From JAYQKL01 sp049889535 (GTDB taxonomy: Bacteria > Pseudomonadota > Alphaproteobacteria > RS24), in the NCBI GenBank assembly GCA_049889535.1, contig JBMHDF010000018.1, positions 310,001 to 374,000 of the forward strand: a stretch of 64,000 nucleotides of DNA, given 5' to 3'. Shown piece by piece: positions 52,214 through 61,465 of the stretch (position 1 is the stretch's first letter; every line of letters starts with the position of its first letter). The notes beneath the pieces were generated by a model that was given only the letters and a program-made list of their open reading frames with translations, had not been told where the DNA came from and did no database searches. Made by a program: the position numbers and the translations under genes.

Positions 52214-53152
52214 TTAGCTCCGTTCGAGTTTTGAAACCTCTTCAAAACCCTCCGGGTCCTGATGAATAATAACTTCCGCTTCAGGGTACACATCTATAAC
52301 ATTTGCTTCAATAGCATCTGATATATCATGTGCTGCGCGAAGGCTCATATTGCCGTCTAATTCCACATGGCATTGAATAAATTTGTAAATACCCGAGCGA
52401 CGCGTGCGTAAATCATGTAAATCTTTCACATCTGGATGCGCCAAAATAATTTTTTTGATATTTTCGCGTTCCGCCTCTGGCAATTCATGGTCCATCAGTT
52501 GATTGGCCGCTTCAGATAAAATCTCACGCGCAGAGTTGAGCAACAAAGCTGCCACAACAAGGCCCGCGACCGGGTCCGCCCAGCCCAAACCGCCATATGT
52601 GTTGGCTACCAGCGCGATAATCACGCCAAGATTCATGAATAAATCGCCTTTATAATGCGCGCTATCGGCCAAAACCGCGACAGAACCCGTTTGGCGTGCG
52701 ATTTGACGCTGTGCCATAACCAACAAAAGAGTCAGCACAATCGAAATCACCATCACCGCAATACCAATATTCCCTTGCGCAATCACAATTGGGTTTTGAA
52801 AACGCTCAACGCTTTCATAAACCAAATAAAGCGCCATAACGCTGATAATAAGCCCCTGAAAAAGCGCGGCCAGCGCTTCGGCCTTGCCATGCCCAAACCG
52901 GTGTTCCTGGTCAGCTGGGGTCAGCGCGTGTTTCACCACGAAAAAATTTAATACTGAAATCATCAAATCCATCAGTGAATCCAGAAGCGCACTTAATAAA
53001 GCAATGGATGAGCTGATGAACCATGCGTAAGACTTGATACCAATTAAAGTCAGCGCGACAAAAATGGCGGCAAGTGTAATGAAATGAAGTTTTCTTCCAC
53101 TCGCTTGCAAAAGAGCTGTACTGTCTTGTTGATGTTCTAAATCATGCGCCAT
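52214..53152 (-). CDS. Cation diffusion facilitator (FieF-like metal efflux)
   Basis: A 312-residue CDF transporter exporting divalent metals in exchange for protons. Six membrane segments fill residues 25-215. The metal-site motif in helix II is SALLDSLMDLMISVLNF, in helix V DSAHYKGDLFMNLGV, and the C-terminal cytoplasmic domain has the DLHDLRTRRSGIYKFIQCHVELDGNMSLRAAHDISDAIEANV pattern (seen in parts). DxxxD-type sites resemble FieF, which handles zinc and iron. It lies 24 bases after pdxH on the same strand. Confidence 0.92.
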   Translation of the reverse strand: MAHDLEHQQDSTALLQASGRKLHFITLAAIFVALTLIGIKSYAWFISSSIALLSALLDSLMDLMISVLNFFVVKHALTPADQEHRFGHGKAEALAALFQGLIISVMALYLVYESVERFQNPIVIAQGNIGIAVMVISIVLTLLLVMAQRQIARQTGSVAVLADSAHYKGDLFMNLGVIIALVANTYGGLGWADPVAGLVVAALLLNSAREILSEAANQLMDHELPEAERENIKKIILAHPDVKDLHDLRTRRSGIYKFIQCHVELDGNMSLRAAHDISDAIEANVIDVYPEAEVIIHQDPEGFEEVSKLERS

Positions 53153-53176
53153 AAATTATTCTATACTTCCGCCCGC

Positions 53177-53782
53177 TTATGGGTAAAGCCTTTTTACCTG
53201 CCATTCTTGCTGCGCAGTGGCGCGTTCATAAACCACCCGATTGTGAAGTCGATAGGCGCCATCTTCCCAAAACTCAATCATGTGCGGCACCAACCGCCAA
53301 CCCGACCAATGCGGCGGACGCGGCACATCCTGACCCTCAAATTTTTGGGTCATGTCATTGACAGCCTGTTCAAGGGCCGCACGGTCTGCAACAGGGCGTG
53401 ATTGGAGCGATGCCCAAGCCCCAATCCGACTTTCCCGCGCGCGCGACGCAAAATAAGCATCAGCTTCGGCATCTGAAACCTGTTCGATTGCGCCTCTGAT
53501 ACGAATTTGGCGCTGAAGTGTTTTCCAATGAAAACATAAAGCAGCTTTAGGGTGCGCTAAAAGCTCGCGACCTTTTGTACTTTCAAAATTGGTATAAAAA
53601 ACAAAGCCTCTTTCATCATGACCTTTGAGCAAAACCATGCGTAAATTTGGCAAGCCATCAGAGTCTACTGTCGCCACAGCAACCGCATTTGGGTCATTAA
53701 TTTCTTTTTCTTCGGCAGCAGCCAACCAGTCATTAAAAACCGAAAACGGGTTAGCTGGTGGTTGATCAAAGTCCATTTTCAA
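53177..53782 (-). CDS. pdxH: Pyridoxamine/pyridoxine 5'-phosphate oxidase
   Basis: PdxH is an FMN enzyme that converts PNP or PMP to pyridoxal phosphate. Family motifs: PNAVAVATVDSDGLPNLRMVLLKG, FVFYTNFESTKGRELLAHPKAALCFHWKTLQRQIRIRG (in parts), RESRIGAWASLQS, PHWSGWRLVPHMIEFW and the C-terminal WQVKRLYP. At 201 residues it has normal length. It is first in a two-gene minus-strand unit with the CDF transporter and divergent from fabI, with a 180-base region between. Confidence 0.95.
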   Translation of the reverse strand: MKMDFDQPPANPFSVFNDWLAAAEEKEINDPNAVAVATVDSDGLPNLRMVLLKGHDERGFVFYTNFESTKGRELLAHPKAALCFHWKTLQRQIRIRGAIEQVSDAEADAYFASRARESRIGAWASLQSRPVADRAALEQAVNDMTQKFEGQDVPRPPHWSGWRLVPHMIEFWEDGAYRLHNRVVYERATAQQEWQVKRLYP

Positions 53783-53962
53783 TTCCTTTAAAACACGATT
53801 TAATGACTGGCACCTTCGCTGTTTAAACCATCATGATAGAAATAAATAGCGTTTCATACTAGCATAGCAAAATGTGTTTTTTTAGAGTATAAAAGGTCGA
53901 ATTAGGGTATTTTCACACAAATATGAACCACATTTAAACAGAAAGCTCACACGGGATTTAAA

Positions 53963-54802
53963 ATGAATACGAATATCATGCAGGGAAAACGTGGCCTTAT
54001 TATGGGGGTCGCCAATAAAAATTCAATTGCTTGGGGCATTGCACAAGCCTGTGCAGATGCTGGTGCAGAGCTCGCTTTTACTTATCAGGGTGAAAATTTG
54101 GAAAGACGGGTGCGCCCCCTTGCTGAGTCGGTGAATTCAAACCTGATTGAAGCTTGTGATGTCACTGATGAAGAGAGCATGACAGCGCTTTTTGATAAAT
54201 TGGCTGAGCAATGGGGAAAAATTGACTTTGTTGTGCATGCCATTGCATTTGCTGGTAAAGAAGAGCTGATGGGGCGCTATGTGGACACATCCTCACAAGC
54301 TTTTAATCAGGCGCTGAATATTTCTTGTTATTCATTTACAGCCGTCGCGCGCCATGCCGAAAAACTCATGAGCGAGGGCGGGTCGATGTTGACCCTTTCT
54401 TATTACGGCGCGGCGAAAGTCATCCCACATTATAATGTCATGGGTGTCGCCAAAGCGGCACTGGAAGCTAGTGTACGCTATTTAGCATCAGATTTGGGGC
54501 CCAAAGGCATTCGTGTGAATTCAATTTCCGCAGGCCCTATCCGAACCCTCGCGGCGGCAGGGATTGGTGATTTTCGGGAAATGCTGAAATGGAATGAAGC
54601 CAATGCACCCATGCGCCGCAATATCACACAAGAACAGGTCGGCCGCTCTGCGGTTTATTTACTGTCTGACATGGCTGAGGGCGTGACTGGCGAAATCCAT
54701 TATGTGGATGCTGGGTATAACACTATCGGCATGGCCGCCTTTGATGATTTAAAAGCGGCACGTGAAGCCGATGAAAAAGCGAATGAGGCAGCTGGCGAAT
54801 AG
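53963..54802 (+). CDS. fabI: Enoyl-[acyl-carrier-protein] reductase (NADH)
   Basis: FabI makes the last reduction of each fatty-acid elongation cycle. The sequence has the FabI form of the SDR fold: GLIMGVANKNSIAWGIAQA, HAIAFAGKEEL, and the catalytic Tyr/Lys in LSYYGAAKVIPHYNVMGVAKAALE, then VNSISAGPIRTLAAAGI. Residues near the triclosan site look standard. The 279-residue length is typical. The upstream 180 bases are A/T-rich with a TATAAA at 53891-53896 but no clear -35 box. aroC follows 31 bases later. Confidence 0.95.
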   Translation: MNTNIMQGKRGLIMGVANKNSIAWGIAQACADAGAELAFTYQGENLERRVRPLAESVNSNLIEACDVTDEESMTALFDKLAEQWGKIDFVVHAIAFAGKEELMGRYVDTSSQAFNQALNISCYSFTAVARHAEKLMSEGGSMLTLSYYGAAKVIPHYNVMGVAKAALEASVRYLASDLGPKGIRVNSISAGPIRTLAAAGIGDFREMLKWNEANAPMRRNITQEQVGRSAVYLLSDMAEGVTGEIHYVDAGYNTIGMAAFDDLKAAREADEKANEAAGE

Positions 54803-54833
54803 AAAAAGCGAAGAGAAAGTTTTAGGTAAATTT

Positions 54834-55925
54834 ATGTCACATAACAGCTTTGGTCATTTATTGCGTTTTACTAGTTGGGGCGAAAGTCACGGCCCAGCCT
54901 TAGGCTGTGTTGTGGACGGTGTGCCCCCTCGCCTGCCTCTCACTGAAGCCGATATTCAGCACTGGCTTGATAAGCGCAAGCCTGGTCAAAACCGCTTCAC
55001 CACACAAAGGCGCGAAGCAGATGAGGTTAAAATTCTCTCAGGTGTTTTTGAAGACCCCGATACGGGTGAACAAGTGACTACTGGCACACCAATATCTTTA
55101 TTGATAGAAAACACCGACCAACGGTCTAAAGATTATGGTGACATAAAAAACAAATATCGGCCCGGACATGCAGATTTTACCTATATGGAAAAATACGGCA
55201 TTCGCGACTATCGCGGGGGCGGGCGCTCATCAGCCCGCGAAACAGCGGCCCGTGTCGCGGCAGGGGCGGTTGCGCGTAAAGTGCTGCCTGATGTCGAGAT
55301 TAAAGGCGCGCTCGTGCAACTTGGCCCACATCAAATTAACCGTGATAATTGGGATTGGGATGCCATTGATGATAACCCATTTTGGTGCCCAGACCCTGAG
55401 GCCGCCGCCATGTGGGAAGACTATTTAGATGGTGTGCGTAAAGCAGGTTCGTCATGCGGCGCTGTTATTGAAGTGATTGCGCGCCATGTACCAGTTGGTT
55501 TAGGTGCGCCAGTCTATGGCAAGCTCGATGCTGAACTGGCCAATGCCATGATGAGCATCAATGCGGTTAAAGGCGTCGAAATTGGCGAGGGCTTTTCTGC
55601 CGCCGCCCTTTCTGGTGAAGCCAATGCCGATGAAATGGCGTCGGGAGATAATAAAGCCTCGCCCGACTTTAAATCAAATCATGCAGGGGGTATTTTAGGC
55701 GGCATCTCGACTGGACAAGATATTGTCGTCCGCTTTGCGGTGAAACCAACCTCGTCCATTTTAACCCCACGCGCTACAGTCGACAGCACGGGCAAAGACA
55801 CTGAAATCATCACCAAAGGGCGCCACGACCCGTGTGTGGGTATTCGTGCCGTACCCGTGGGGGAAGCAATGATGGCGCTTGTGTTAGCTGACCATTGGCT
55901 GCGCCATCGCGGCCAAAATGGTTAA
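54834..55925 (+). CDS. aroC: Chorismate synthase
   Basis: AroC makes chorismate from EPSP with reduced FMN, ending the shikimate pathway. The start is the ATG at 54834, giving the canonical MSHNSFGHLLRFTSWGESHG; the longer frame runs back into fabI. Other motifs: RYRPGHADFTYMEKYGIRDYRGGGRSSARETAARVAAGA (in parts), SSCGAVIEV, and CVGIRAVPVGEAMMALVLADH. Length 363 is standard. It lies in a plus-strand run fabI-aroC-thiE with short gaps, so co-transcription is likely although the functions are unrelated. Confidence 0.96.
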   Translation: MSHNSFGHLLRFTSWGESHGPALGCVVDGVPPRLPLTEADIQHWLDKRKPGQNRFTTQRREADEVKILSGVFEDPDTGEQVTTGTPISLLIENTDQRSKDYGDIKNKYRPGHADFTYMEKYGIRDYRGGGRSSARETAARVAAGAVARKVLPDVEIKGALVQLGPHQINRDNWDWDAIDDNPFWCPDPEAAAMWEDYLDGVRKAGSSCGAVIEVIARHVPVGLGAPVYGKLDAELANAMMSINAVKGVEIGEGFSAAALSGEANADEMASGDNKASPDFKSNHAGGILGGISTGQDIVVRFAVKPTSSILTPRATVDSTGKDTEIITKGRHDPCVGIRAVPVGEAMMALVLADHWLRHRGQNG

Positions 55926-55943
55926 GCCTCAAACGCTTCATTA

Positions 55944-56603
55944 ATGGAAACCATGACTATGCGCCCGCGTTTATATTTAATAAGCCCGCCAGAAATTGAT
56001 TTGGCTATATTTGAACAAGATTTTGCAGCCGCCCTTGAAGGGGGTGATGTGGCTTGTTTTCAACTTCGTCTGAAGAACACTGAGGGTGTGGCCGCCTCTG
56101 ATGACGAAATTTTAGCCGCTTGCGAGGTTTTATTACCCATTGCGCAGGCCAAAAATGTGGCCTTCATCATTAATGACCGCCCTGATTTGGCGCTTAAAGC
56201 AGGCGCCGATGGCGTGCATATTGGGCAAGACGATATGGCGTACCAAGACGCACGCGCGCTATTGGGGGAGACGCAAATTATCGGCGTAACCTGTCACAAC
56301 TCACGGCATTTGGCGATGGTTGCAGGCGAGGCAGGCGCAGACTATGTGGCCTTTGGCGCGTTTTTTCCAACCCAAACGAAAAACCCAAAATCAAAAGCAG
56401 AAGCTGAGATTTTAAGCTGGTGGCAAGAAAACATGCAACCCCCCTGTGTTGCGATTGGCGGCATACAGCTGGAAAACGCGCCCGTTCTTATCGCGGCTGG
56501 CGCAGATTTTTTAGCTGTCAGTCAGGGTGTTTGGGGATATGCAGAGGGCGCCAAAAAAGCGGTGACCGCTTTTAACCAATTATTTGACCAGACCCTAAGC
56601 TAA
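55944..56603 (+). CDS. thiE: Thiamine-phosphate synthase
   Basis: ThiE joins hydroxymethylpyrimidine-PP and thiazole phosphate to thiamine phosphate. The TIM-barrel motifs are present: FIINDRPDLALKAGADGVHIGQDD, IIGVTCHN, ADYVAFGAFFPTQTKNPKSKAE (phosphate and substrate loop) and VAIGGIQLENAPVLIAAGADFLAVSQG. It is 219 residues. Internal ATGs at codons 4 and 6 could be the true start. No thiamine riboswitch fits in the 18-base gap after aroC. Some alphaproteobacterial ThiE-like proteins are annotated as such without proof, but motifs here are good. Confidence 0.88.
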   Translation: METMTMRPRLYLISPPEIDLAIFEQDFAAALEGGDVACFQLRLKNTEGVAASDDEILAACEVLLPIAQAKNVAFIINDRPDLALKAGADGVHIGQDDMAYQDARALLGETQIIGVTCHNSRHLAMVAGEAGADYVAFGAFFPTQTKNPKSKAEAEILSWWQENMQPPCVAIGGIQLENAPVLIAAGADFLAVSQGVWGYAEGAKKAVTAFNQLFDQTLS

Positions 56604-56628
56604 CCCAGTAAAGCATGCGCAATAAGCT

Positions 56629-56656
56629 TTGATTTTTGCCATAAGAGTGCTATCAG
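56629..56656 (+). promoter_or_regulatory. Candidate promoter of efp
   Basis: TTGATT (56629-56634) and TATCAG (56651-56656) are 16 bases apart, placing a transcript start about 25 bases before the efp ATG and just ahead of its GAGGAG ribosome-binding site. Confidence 0.4.
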
Positions 56657-56688
56657 AGCGCAATTGCTTGCATATGAGGAGTGCAAAA

Positions 56689-57252
56689 ATGAAAATTAAC
56701 GGAAATGAAATTCGGCCAGGTAATGTGATTCAACATAATGGCGAATTATGGGTGGCCGTGAAATTGCAACATGTCAAACCAGGTAAAGGGGGCGCATTTG
56801 CGCAAGTTGAGCTGAAAAACCTCATCAATGGCTCAAAGCTCAATGAACGGTTCCGCTCTGCCGATAAGGTTGAACGCGTGAGGTTAGAGCAGCGCGATTA
56901 TCAATTTTTATATGAAGCCGATAATGCACTGAGCTTTATGGATACTGAAACCTATGACCAAATTGAGCTGCAAGCGGATTTTGTCGGCGATCGTGCAGCC
57001 TTTTTACAAGAGGGTATGATGGTTGTGGTTGAAAGCCATGAAGGCAAGCCCATTGGTATTCGTTTGCCGGATCAGGTGACTTTAGAAGTCAGCGAAACCG
57101 AGCCAGTTGTCAAAGGGCAAACGGCGGCTTCATCAAACAAGCCTGCCATTTTAGAAAATAATGTCCGTGTCATGGTGCCGCCTTTTGTTGAAGCAGGTGA
57201 TAAAATCATCGTGGATACAAATGAAGTTATTTATTTAAAACGTGCCGAATAG
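56689..57252 (+). CDS. efp: Translation elongation factor P
   Basis: EF-P relieves ribosome stalling at polyproline stretches. The 187-residue product has the three expected beta domains. The tip loop of domain I, KPGKGGAF, places a lysine at residue 33, the usual site of modification. The C-terminal SETEPVVKGQTAASSNKPAILENNVRVMVPPFVEAGDKIIVDT region is intact (given in parts). The start at 56689 has GAGGAG seven bases upstream; the longer frame is not supported. No epm-type modification gene is adjacent. Confidence 0.97.
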   Translation: MKINGNEIRPGNVIQHNGELWVAVKLQHVKPGKGGAFAQVELKNLINGSKLNERFRSADKVERVRLEQRDYQFLYEADNALSFMDTETYDQIELQADFVGDRAAFLQEGMMVVVESHEGKPIGIRLPDQVTLEVSETEPVVKGQTAASSNKPAILENNVRVMVPPFVEAGDKIIVDTNEVIYLKRAE

Positions 57253-57264
57253 GTCTGGTGTCAT

Positions 57265-58050
57265 ATGGCTTTACGCTCTGCAACCTTAAATGTCATGATT
57301 AACGCTGCCGAAAAGGCGGCGCGCGGGCTCAGACGTGATTTTGGTGAAATAGAAAATCTTCAGGTTTCACGCAAAGGGCCGGGCGATTTTGTTACCAATG
57401 CCGATATTAAAGCTGAAACCATTTTAAAAGAAGAGCTAACCACAGCACGACCTGGCTATGGCTTGCTGATGGAAGAAGCAGGTGAAATTGAAGGCGGCGA
57501 TAAATCCCATAGATGGATTATTGACCCATTAGATGGCACCACAAATTTCATGCATGGTATTCCGCATTTTGCCATTTCCATTGCGCTTGAGCGCGAAGGC
57601 AAACTCGTCGCTGGTATTGTTTATAATCCGGTCACGGATGATTTATTTTATGCCGAGCGCGGACAAGGCGCTTTTATGAATAATAAACGCATCCGGGTTT
57701 CAGGGCGCAGCAAACTTGAAGACAGTGTTTTTGCGTGCGGTGCGCCGCATCAAGGCCGCGCGGGCAAGACAGAATTTGTACAGGAAATTGACACGCTATT
57801 GCCAAAAATTTCAGGCCTGCGCCGCATGGGAGCCGCCTCGTTGGATTTAGCTTATGTCGCTGCTGGGCGTATGGACGGATTTTGGGAGCGCGGGCTTCAG
57901 GCATGGGATATGGCGGCAGGTGTGGTCATTGTTCGTGAAGCGGGCGGTGTTGTTTCTGATTTGGACAATAAACAGAAATTTCTGGAAAATGGTCATATCA
58001 TTGCTGCCAATGAAGCGCTCCACACTCAGCTTCTTAAAGAATTGGTTTAA
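57265..58050 (+). CDS. suhB: Inositol-1-monophosphatase family protein
   Basis: A 261-residue Mg-dependent phosphatase of the SuhB/IMPase family, often acting on inositol phosphates and, in SuhB, on rRNA transcription. Metal motifs are WIIDPLDGTTNFMHGIPHFAIS and WDMAAGVVIVREAGG; the third glutamate site is in LMEEAGE. GLRRMGAASLDLAYVAAGRMDGFWE is also characteristic. It follows efp by 12 bases and is probably co-transcribed. It is convergent with an ABC exporter gene only eight bases away. Confidence 0.92.
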   Translation: MALRSATLNVMINAAEKAARGLRRDFGEIENLQVSRKGPGDFVTNADIKAETILKEELTTARPGYGLLMEEAGEIEGGDKSHRWIIDPLDGTTNFMHGIPHFAISIALEREGKLVAGIVYNPVTDDLFYAERGQGAFMNNKRIRVSGRSKLEDSVFACGAPHQGRAGKTEFVQEIDTLLPKISGLRRMGAASLDLAYVAAGRMDGFWERGLQAWDMAAGVVIVREAGGVVSDLDNKQKFLENGHIIAANEALHTQLLKELV

Positions 58051-58058
58051 TTAATAAA

Positions 58059-59897
58059 TTAGGCTTTGCGTGGCGCAAGTGGTGTGACATTCGTTGTGGC
58101 GGCCTCATCATCACCAAATTGCAGTTTTGCCAAACGCTGATAAAGACCTTCTTGTTGCAACAACTCATCATGCGTGCCTGTGGCGACAATCTGCCCCTCA
58201 TCCATGACAATAATTCGATCAGCTTTTAAGACTGTGGCCAAACGGTGTGCAATGACAATGGTTGTGCGGCCCTGCATCAGCGTTTCAAGCGCTTTTTGAA
58301 CTAATTTTTCGCTCTCTGCATCAAGTGCTGACGTGGCTTCATCCAACAATAAAACCGGTGCATCGCGTAAAATTGCCCGCGCAATCGCAATGCGTTGGCG
58401 TTGCCCGCCAGATAAATTAACACCGCGCTCACCTATTTGTGTGTCATAACCTTCTGGTAAAGCTTTGATAAAATCTGCTGCAAGAGCTGCTTCTGCCGCT
58501 AGATAAACCTGATTGGCATCTGCATCTGGGCGTCCAAAGCGAATATTTTCAAATATGCTGGTCGCGAATATCACAGTCTCTTGCGGCACAATGGCTGTAT
58601 TGGCCCGAATATCTTGAGGCGCGGCGAGCTTTAAATCCACATCATCCAGACTCACTGTCCCTTCTTGCGGGTCGTAAAACCGCAAGAGAAGCTGAAACAC
58701 GGTGCTTTTACCCGCACCAGATGGACCAACCAGCGCGACTGTCTCACCAGCTTGGACAGTGAGAGAAAAATCCTTCAGAGCCTGACTTTGTGGCCGCGAT
58801 GGATAATGAAAACCAACATGTGAAAAACGCACTTCCCCTTTTGCCGGATAGGGCATATCAGCTGGATTAAGAGGCGTCTTGATGGTTGGTTCAACATCTA
58901 ATATCTCAACCAGACGTTCTGTGGCTCCTGCTGCTTGTTGAATATCGCCCCAAACTTCCGATAAAGCAGCAATCGAGGTAGCGCATAAAACGGCATACAT
59001 GATAAATTGGCCTAATGTGCCGCCACTCATTGTGCCGTCTAAAACATATTGCGCGCCAACCCATAAAATGCCAACCACACCAGCAAAAACCAAAATAAAT
59101 GCCAGCGCGGTTAAACCAGCGCGTGCCATAATGCGCGCCCGCGCGGTTTGGAATGAGCTTTCAACCGCCCTGCTAAAACGTCGGCGCTCTTCTTCCTCAT
59201 GGGTGAAAGCTTGCACCACTTGAATTGAGGTAATGGTTTCTTGCGCCTGCGCACTGGTATCGGCAATACGATCTTGGCTTTTGCGCGAAAGACGGCGCAC
59301 CATGCGCCCAAAAGCAATCATCGGAATAATAATCAATGGTAAAGCCAAAGCTGCCAAACCACTTAAAACTTGGCTGGTAATGACCAACATGGTGGCCGAG
59401 CCAACAAACATAAACGCATTGCGTAAGGCGATTGATGCTGACGAACCTACAACAGTTTTAATGAGTGTGGTGTCTGCCGTTAATCGCGACAAAACCTCGC
59501 CTGTGCGGACAGTTTCAAAAAATTGCGGGCTTAATTGTGTGATATGGTCATAAACTTTTTGCCGTAAGTCAGAAGTGACGCGCTCGCCAATCCAGGTCAC
59601 AAAGTAAAACCGCATCGCACTGGAAAACCCCAACAACACAGCCACAATCATCATTGCGCCAAAATAGCGGTCAATGGCCTGCGCATCCGAGCCTGAAAAG
59701 CCAAAATCAATCATTTGACGCAAGGCTAATGGCAAGGCCAATGTACTGAGCGTAGCTATCACCAAAGCCAGAAAAGCGTAAACCAACTTACTTGGATAGG
59801 CTTTCAAAAATGGCCATAAAGCACGCAGAGGTTTTAAATCACGGGATTTGGCGCGCCGTTTAGCCTGTTCTTCAATTTTTTCTGCCGGATGCACCAT
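58059..59897 (-). CDS. MsbA-like ABC exporter (fused permease and ATPase)
   Basis: A 612-residue half-transporter with six membrane helices in residues about 35-330 and an ATPase domain with Walker A GPSGAGKSTVF, signature LSGGQRQRIAIARAIL, Walker B VLLLDEATSALD and the H-loop IVIAHRLATV. Such homodimers export lipids, lipid A or drugs. The permease is most like the 'MsbA/LmrA' type, but sequence does not give the cargo. It is a single gene, convergent with suhB and divergent from rpmE. Confidence 0.92.
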   Translation of the reverse strand: MVHPAEKIEEQAKRRAKSRDLKPLRALWPFLKAYPSKLVYAFLALVIATLSTLALPLALRQMIDFGFSGSDAQAIDRYFGAMMIVAVLLGFSSAMRFYFVTWIGERVTSDLRQKVYDHITQLSPQFFETVRTGEVLSRLTADTTLIKTVVGSSASIALRNAFMFVGSATMLVITSQVLSGLAALALPLIIIPMIAFGRMVRRLSRKSQDRIADTSAQAQETITSIQVVQAFTHEEEERRRFSRAVESSFQTARARIMARAGLTALAFILVFAGVVGILWVGAQYVLDGTMSGGTLGQFIMYAVLCATSIAALSEVWGDIQQAAGATERLVEILDVEPTIKTPLNPADMPYPAKGEVRFSHVGFHYPSRPQSQALKDFSLTVQAGETVALVGPSGAGKSTVFQLLLRFYDPQEGTVSLDDVDLKLAAPQDIRANTAIVPQETVIFATSIFENIRFGRPDADANQVYLAAEAALAADFIKALPEGYDTQIGERGVNLSGGQRQRIAIARAILRDAPVLLLDEATSALDAESEKLVQKALETLMQGRTTIVIAHRLATVLKADRIIVMDEGQIVATGTHDELLQQEGLYQRLAKLQFGDDEAATTNVTPLAPRKA

Positions 59898-60007
59898 ATA
59901 AACCTTTAAAGTTTTTCAATAACGCCTTTTATATCTTAAGAGGCGATAAATTCACGTTTTTTTACATTATAGGGCAAAAAAACCAGAAACCACGTCAAAA
60001 ACAGCGC

Positions 60008-60036
60008 TTGCACTTTTGCTATGCCTCAGTTATAAA
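60008..60036 (+). promoter_or_regulatory. Sigma-70-type promoter of rpmE
   Basis: TTGCAC (60008-60013) and TATAAA (60031-60036) are exactly 17 bases apart. The start near 60043 gives a leader of about 25 bases containing the GAAGAGGAT ribosome-binding region. One of the clearest promoters in the window. Confidence 0.75.
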
Positions 60037-60067
60037 CCCTCAACTTGAAATGAAGAGGATTGTTCCG

Positions 60068-60289
60068 ATGAAAAAAGATATTCATCCTGACTATCACATG
60101 ATTACCGTTGCTTTGACTGACGGCACAAGCTACCAAACCCGCTCAACATACGGGTCTGAAGGCGATACATTAACATTGGATATTGATCCATCAACTCACC
60201 CAGCCTGGAATGCAGGCTCCAATCACATTGTGGACCGTGGTGGTCGTGTGAGCCGTTTTAACAAGAAATTCGACAGCTTCTTGGGTTAA
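60068..60289 (+). CDS. rpmE: 50S ribosomal protein L31, cysteine-free form
   Basis: A 73-residue ribosomal protein of the large-subunit B1 bridge. MKKDIHPDYHMITVALTDG and STYGSEGDTLTLDIDPSTHPAW and VDRGGRVSRFNKKF are the standard blocks. The zinc-binding cysteines of the C+ type are absent (no Cys at all), the form usual in Alphaproteobacteria. The ATG at 60068 has AGAGGA upstream. It ends one base before the stop of a convergent DUF1192 gene. Confidence 0.96.
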   Translation: MKKDIHPDYHMITVALTDGTSYQTRSTYGSEGDTLTLDIDPSTHPAWNAGSNHIVDRGGRVSRFNKKFDSFLG

Positions 60290-60290
60290 T

Positions 60291-60491
60291 TTAATCCTCA
60301 GAAGTTCCAAACAAGGCTTCCGCCGCATCGCGGGAGCCTTTTTTTTGTGTCATGCTTGCTTCAATACGCATAATTTCTGTTTTCAATAAAGTTTTGCGAA
60401 CCGCCAACTCATCAAGGCTGAGCATATCCAGACTTTCTGTAATCACCTGCTCTAAGGCCGAGCCTTGGGGTGCTTTTACCTCTTCTTCCAT
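60291..60491 (-). CDS. DUF1192-family small protein
   Basis: A 66-residue acidic protein with the DUF1192 pattern: LDMLSLDELAVRKTLLKTEIMRIEASMTQKKGSRDAAEALFG, which is a helix with coiled-coil spacing followed by the conserved xRDAAxALF ending. The function is unknown. The start is the ATG at 60491 behind GAGGGGG; a GTG seven codons earlier is less likely. The gene is convergent with rpmE, with stops one base apart. Confidence 0.85.
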   Translation of the reverse strand: MEEEVKAPQGSALEQVITESLDMLSLDELAVRKTLLKTEIMRIEASMTQKKGSRDAAEALFGTSED

Positions 60492-60682
60492 GAACTTCCC
60501 CCTCAATGACACTTATTTTGCCAAGTCATGATAAACATGTAAACCCCATCACAAAATCCATTAATTTCCTTTTTACTAGGCAAGCCCGCTATTTTGCGCT
60601 AAATAAGATGAATTCCATCATAACGCTTATTACTTTTGCAGATGGTCGAGCCTGAAACAGGGCTTGGACATAAGGAGAAATT

Positions 60683-61420
60683 ATGACTTATCCACTCATG
60701 CCTAAAGCAACCGCTGTTTGGCTGATTGACAATACAGCTTTGACCTTTGATCAAATTGCCGATTTTTGCGGCCTCCACGCGCTAGAAGTGAAAGGCATTG
60801 CAGATGGTGATGTGGCGCATGGCATTAAAGGACTTGACCCTATTAATAGCGGGCAACTGAGCCGCGATGAAATTGAGCGCTGCCAAAATGATCCAACGGC
60901 AAAACTCACTTTGCAGGAGAGCAAAAGCAGCCTAGCTGAGCCAAAAAAACAAAAAGGCGCGCGCTATATGCCGCTTTCAAAGCGCCAAGAGCGGCCAAAT
61001 GCAATTTACTGGCTGGTCCGCAACCACCCAGAATTAAATGATGCGCAAATCGGACGCCTGATTGGCACAACAAAACCAACCATTCAAAGCATTCGAGAAC
61101 GCACGCATTGGAATCTCAGCAATTTAAAGCCTGTTGATCCGGTGACTTTGGGTTTATGTAAACAGGTTGATTTGGACCATGAAGTATCGCGAGCCGCAAA
61201 ACGTATTGAGCGGGCGGCCAAAAAACAAGCCAAATTAGACGGTGGTGCGTCTCTGCTATCGGCTGAAGAGTCGGTACAACCCGCAAGCGTAGATACTGAA
61301 CCAGAAGTCAATGCTGATAATTTTAGCTTCAATGAGAGTGAGGCAAATGAAACGCAGGCATCTGAAGCAGACACACAAACGCCAGATATTGACAGCGTTT
61401 TCAGTAAATTTAACGACTAA
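60683..61420 (+). CDS. trcR: DUF1013 protein, cell-cycle transcriptional regulator TrcR-like
   Basis: A 245-residue protein opening with MTYPLMPKATAVWLIDNTALTFDQIADFCGLHALEVKGIADGD and carrying a second helix-turn-helix block RPNAIYWLVRNHPELNDAQIGRLIGTTKPTIQSIRERTHWN (both in family-typical form). DUF1013 proteins are nearly confined to Alphaproteobacteria and are annotated as the cell-cycle regulator TrcR. After residue about 185 the sequence is acidic and low in complexity, probably disordered. AAGGAG precedes the ATG. It sits alone with a 170-base upstream region rich in inverted repeats. Confidence 0.88.
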   Translation: MTYPLMPKATAVWLIDNTALTFDQIADFCGLHALEVKGIADGDVAHGIKGLDPINSGQLSRDEIERCQNDPTAKLTLQESKSSLAEPKKQKGARYMPLSKRQERPNAIYWLVRNHPELNDAQIGRLIGTTKPTIQSIRERTHWNLSNLKPVDPVTLGLCKQVDLDHEVSRAAKRIERAAKKQAKLDGGASLLSAEESVQPASVDTEPEVNADNFSFNESEANETQASEADTQTPDIDSVFSKFND

Positions 61421-61435
61421 AACACTATTTCGTTG

Positions 61436-61465
61436 CAGCTTAGGAGGTTAATTCCGCCTAAGCTG
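61436..61465. terminator. Hairpin between trcR and the DUF465 gene
   Basis: CAGCTTAGG (61436-61444) pairs perfectly with CCTAAGCTG (61457-61465). It lies 15 bases after trcR and overlaps the last codons of the convergent DUF465 gene. T runs on either side are broken, so as a rho-independent terminator it is only moderately convincing. Confidence 0.5.

Noticed and set aside
55926..55943. Thiamine riboswitch before thiE
   Set aside because: The gap is only 18 bases, too short for the element.
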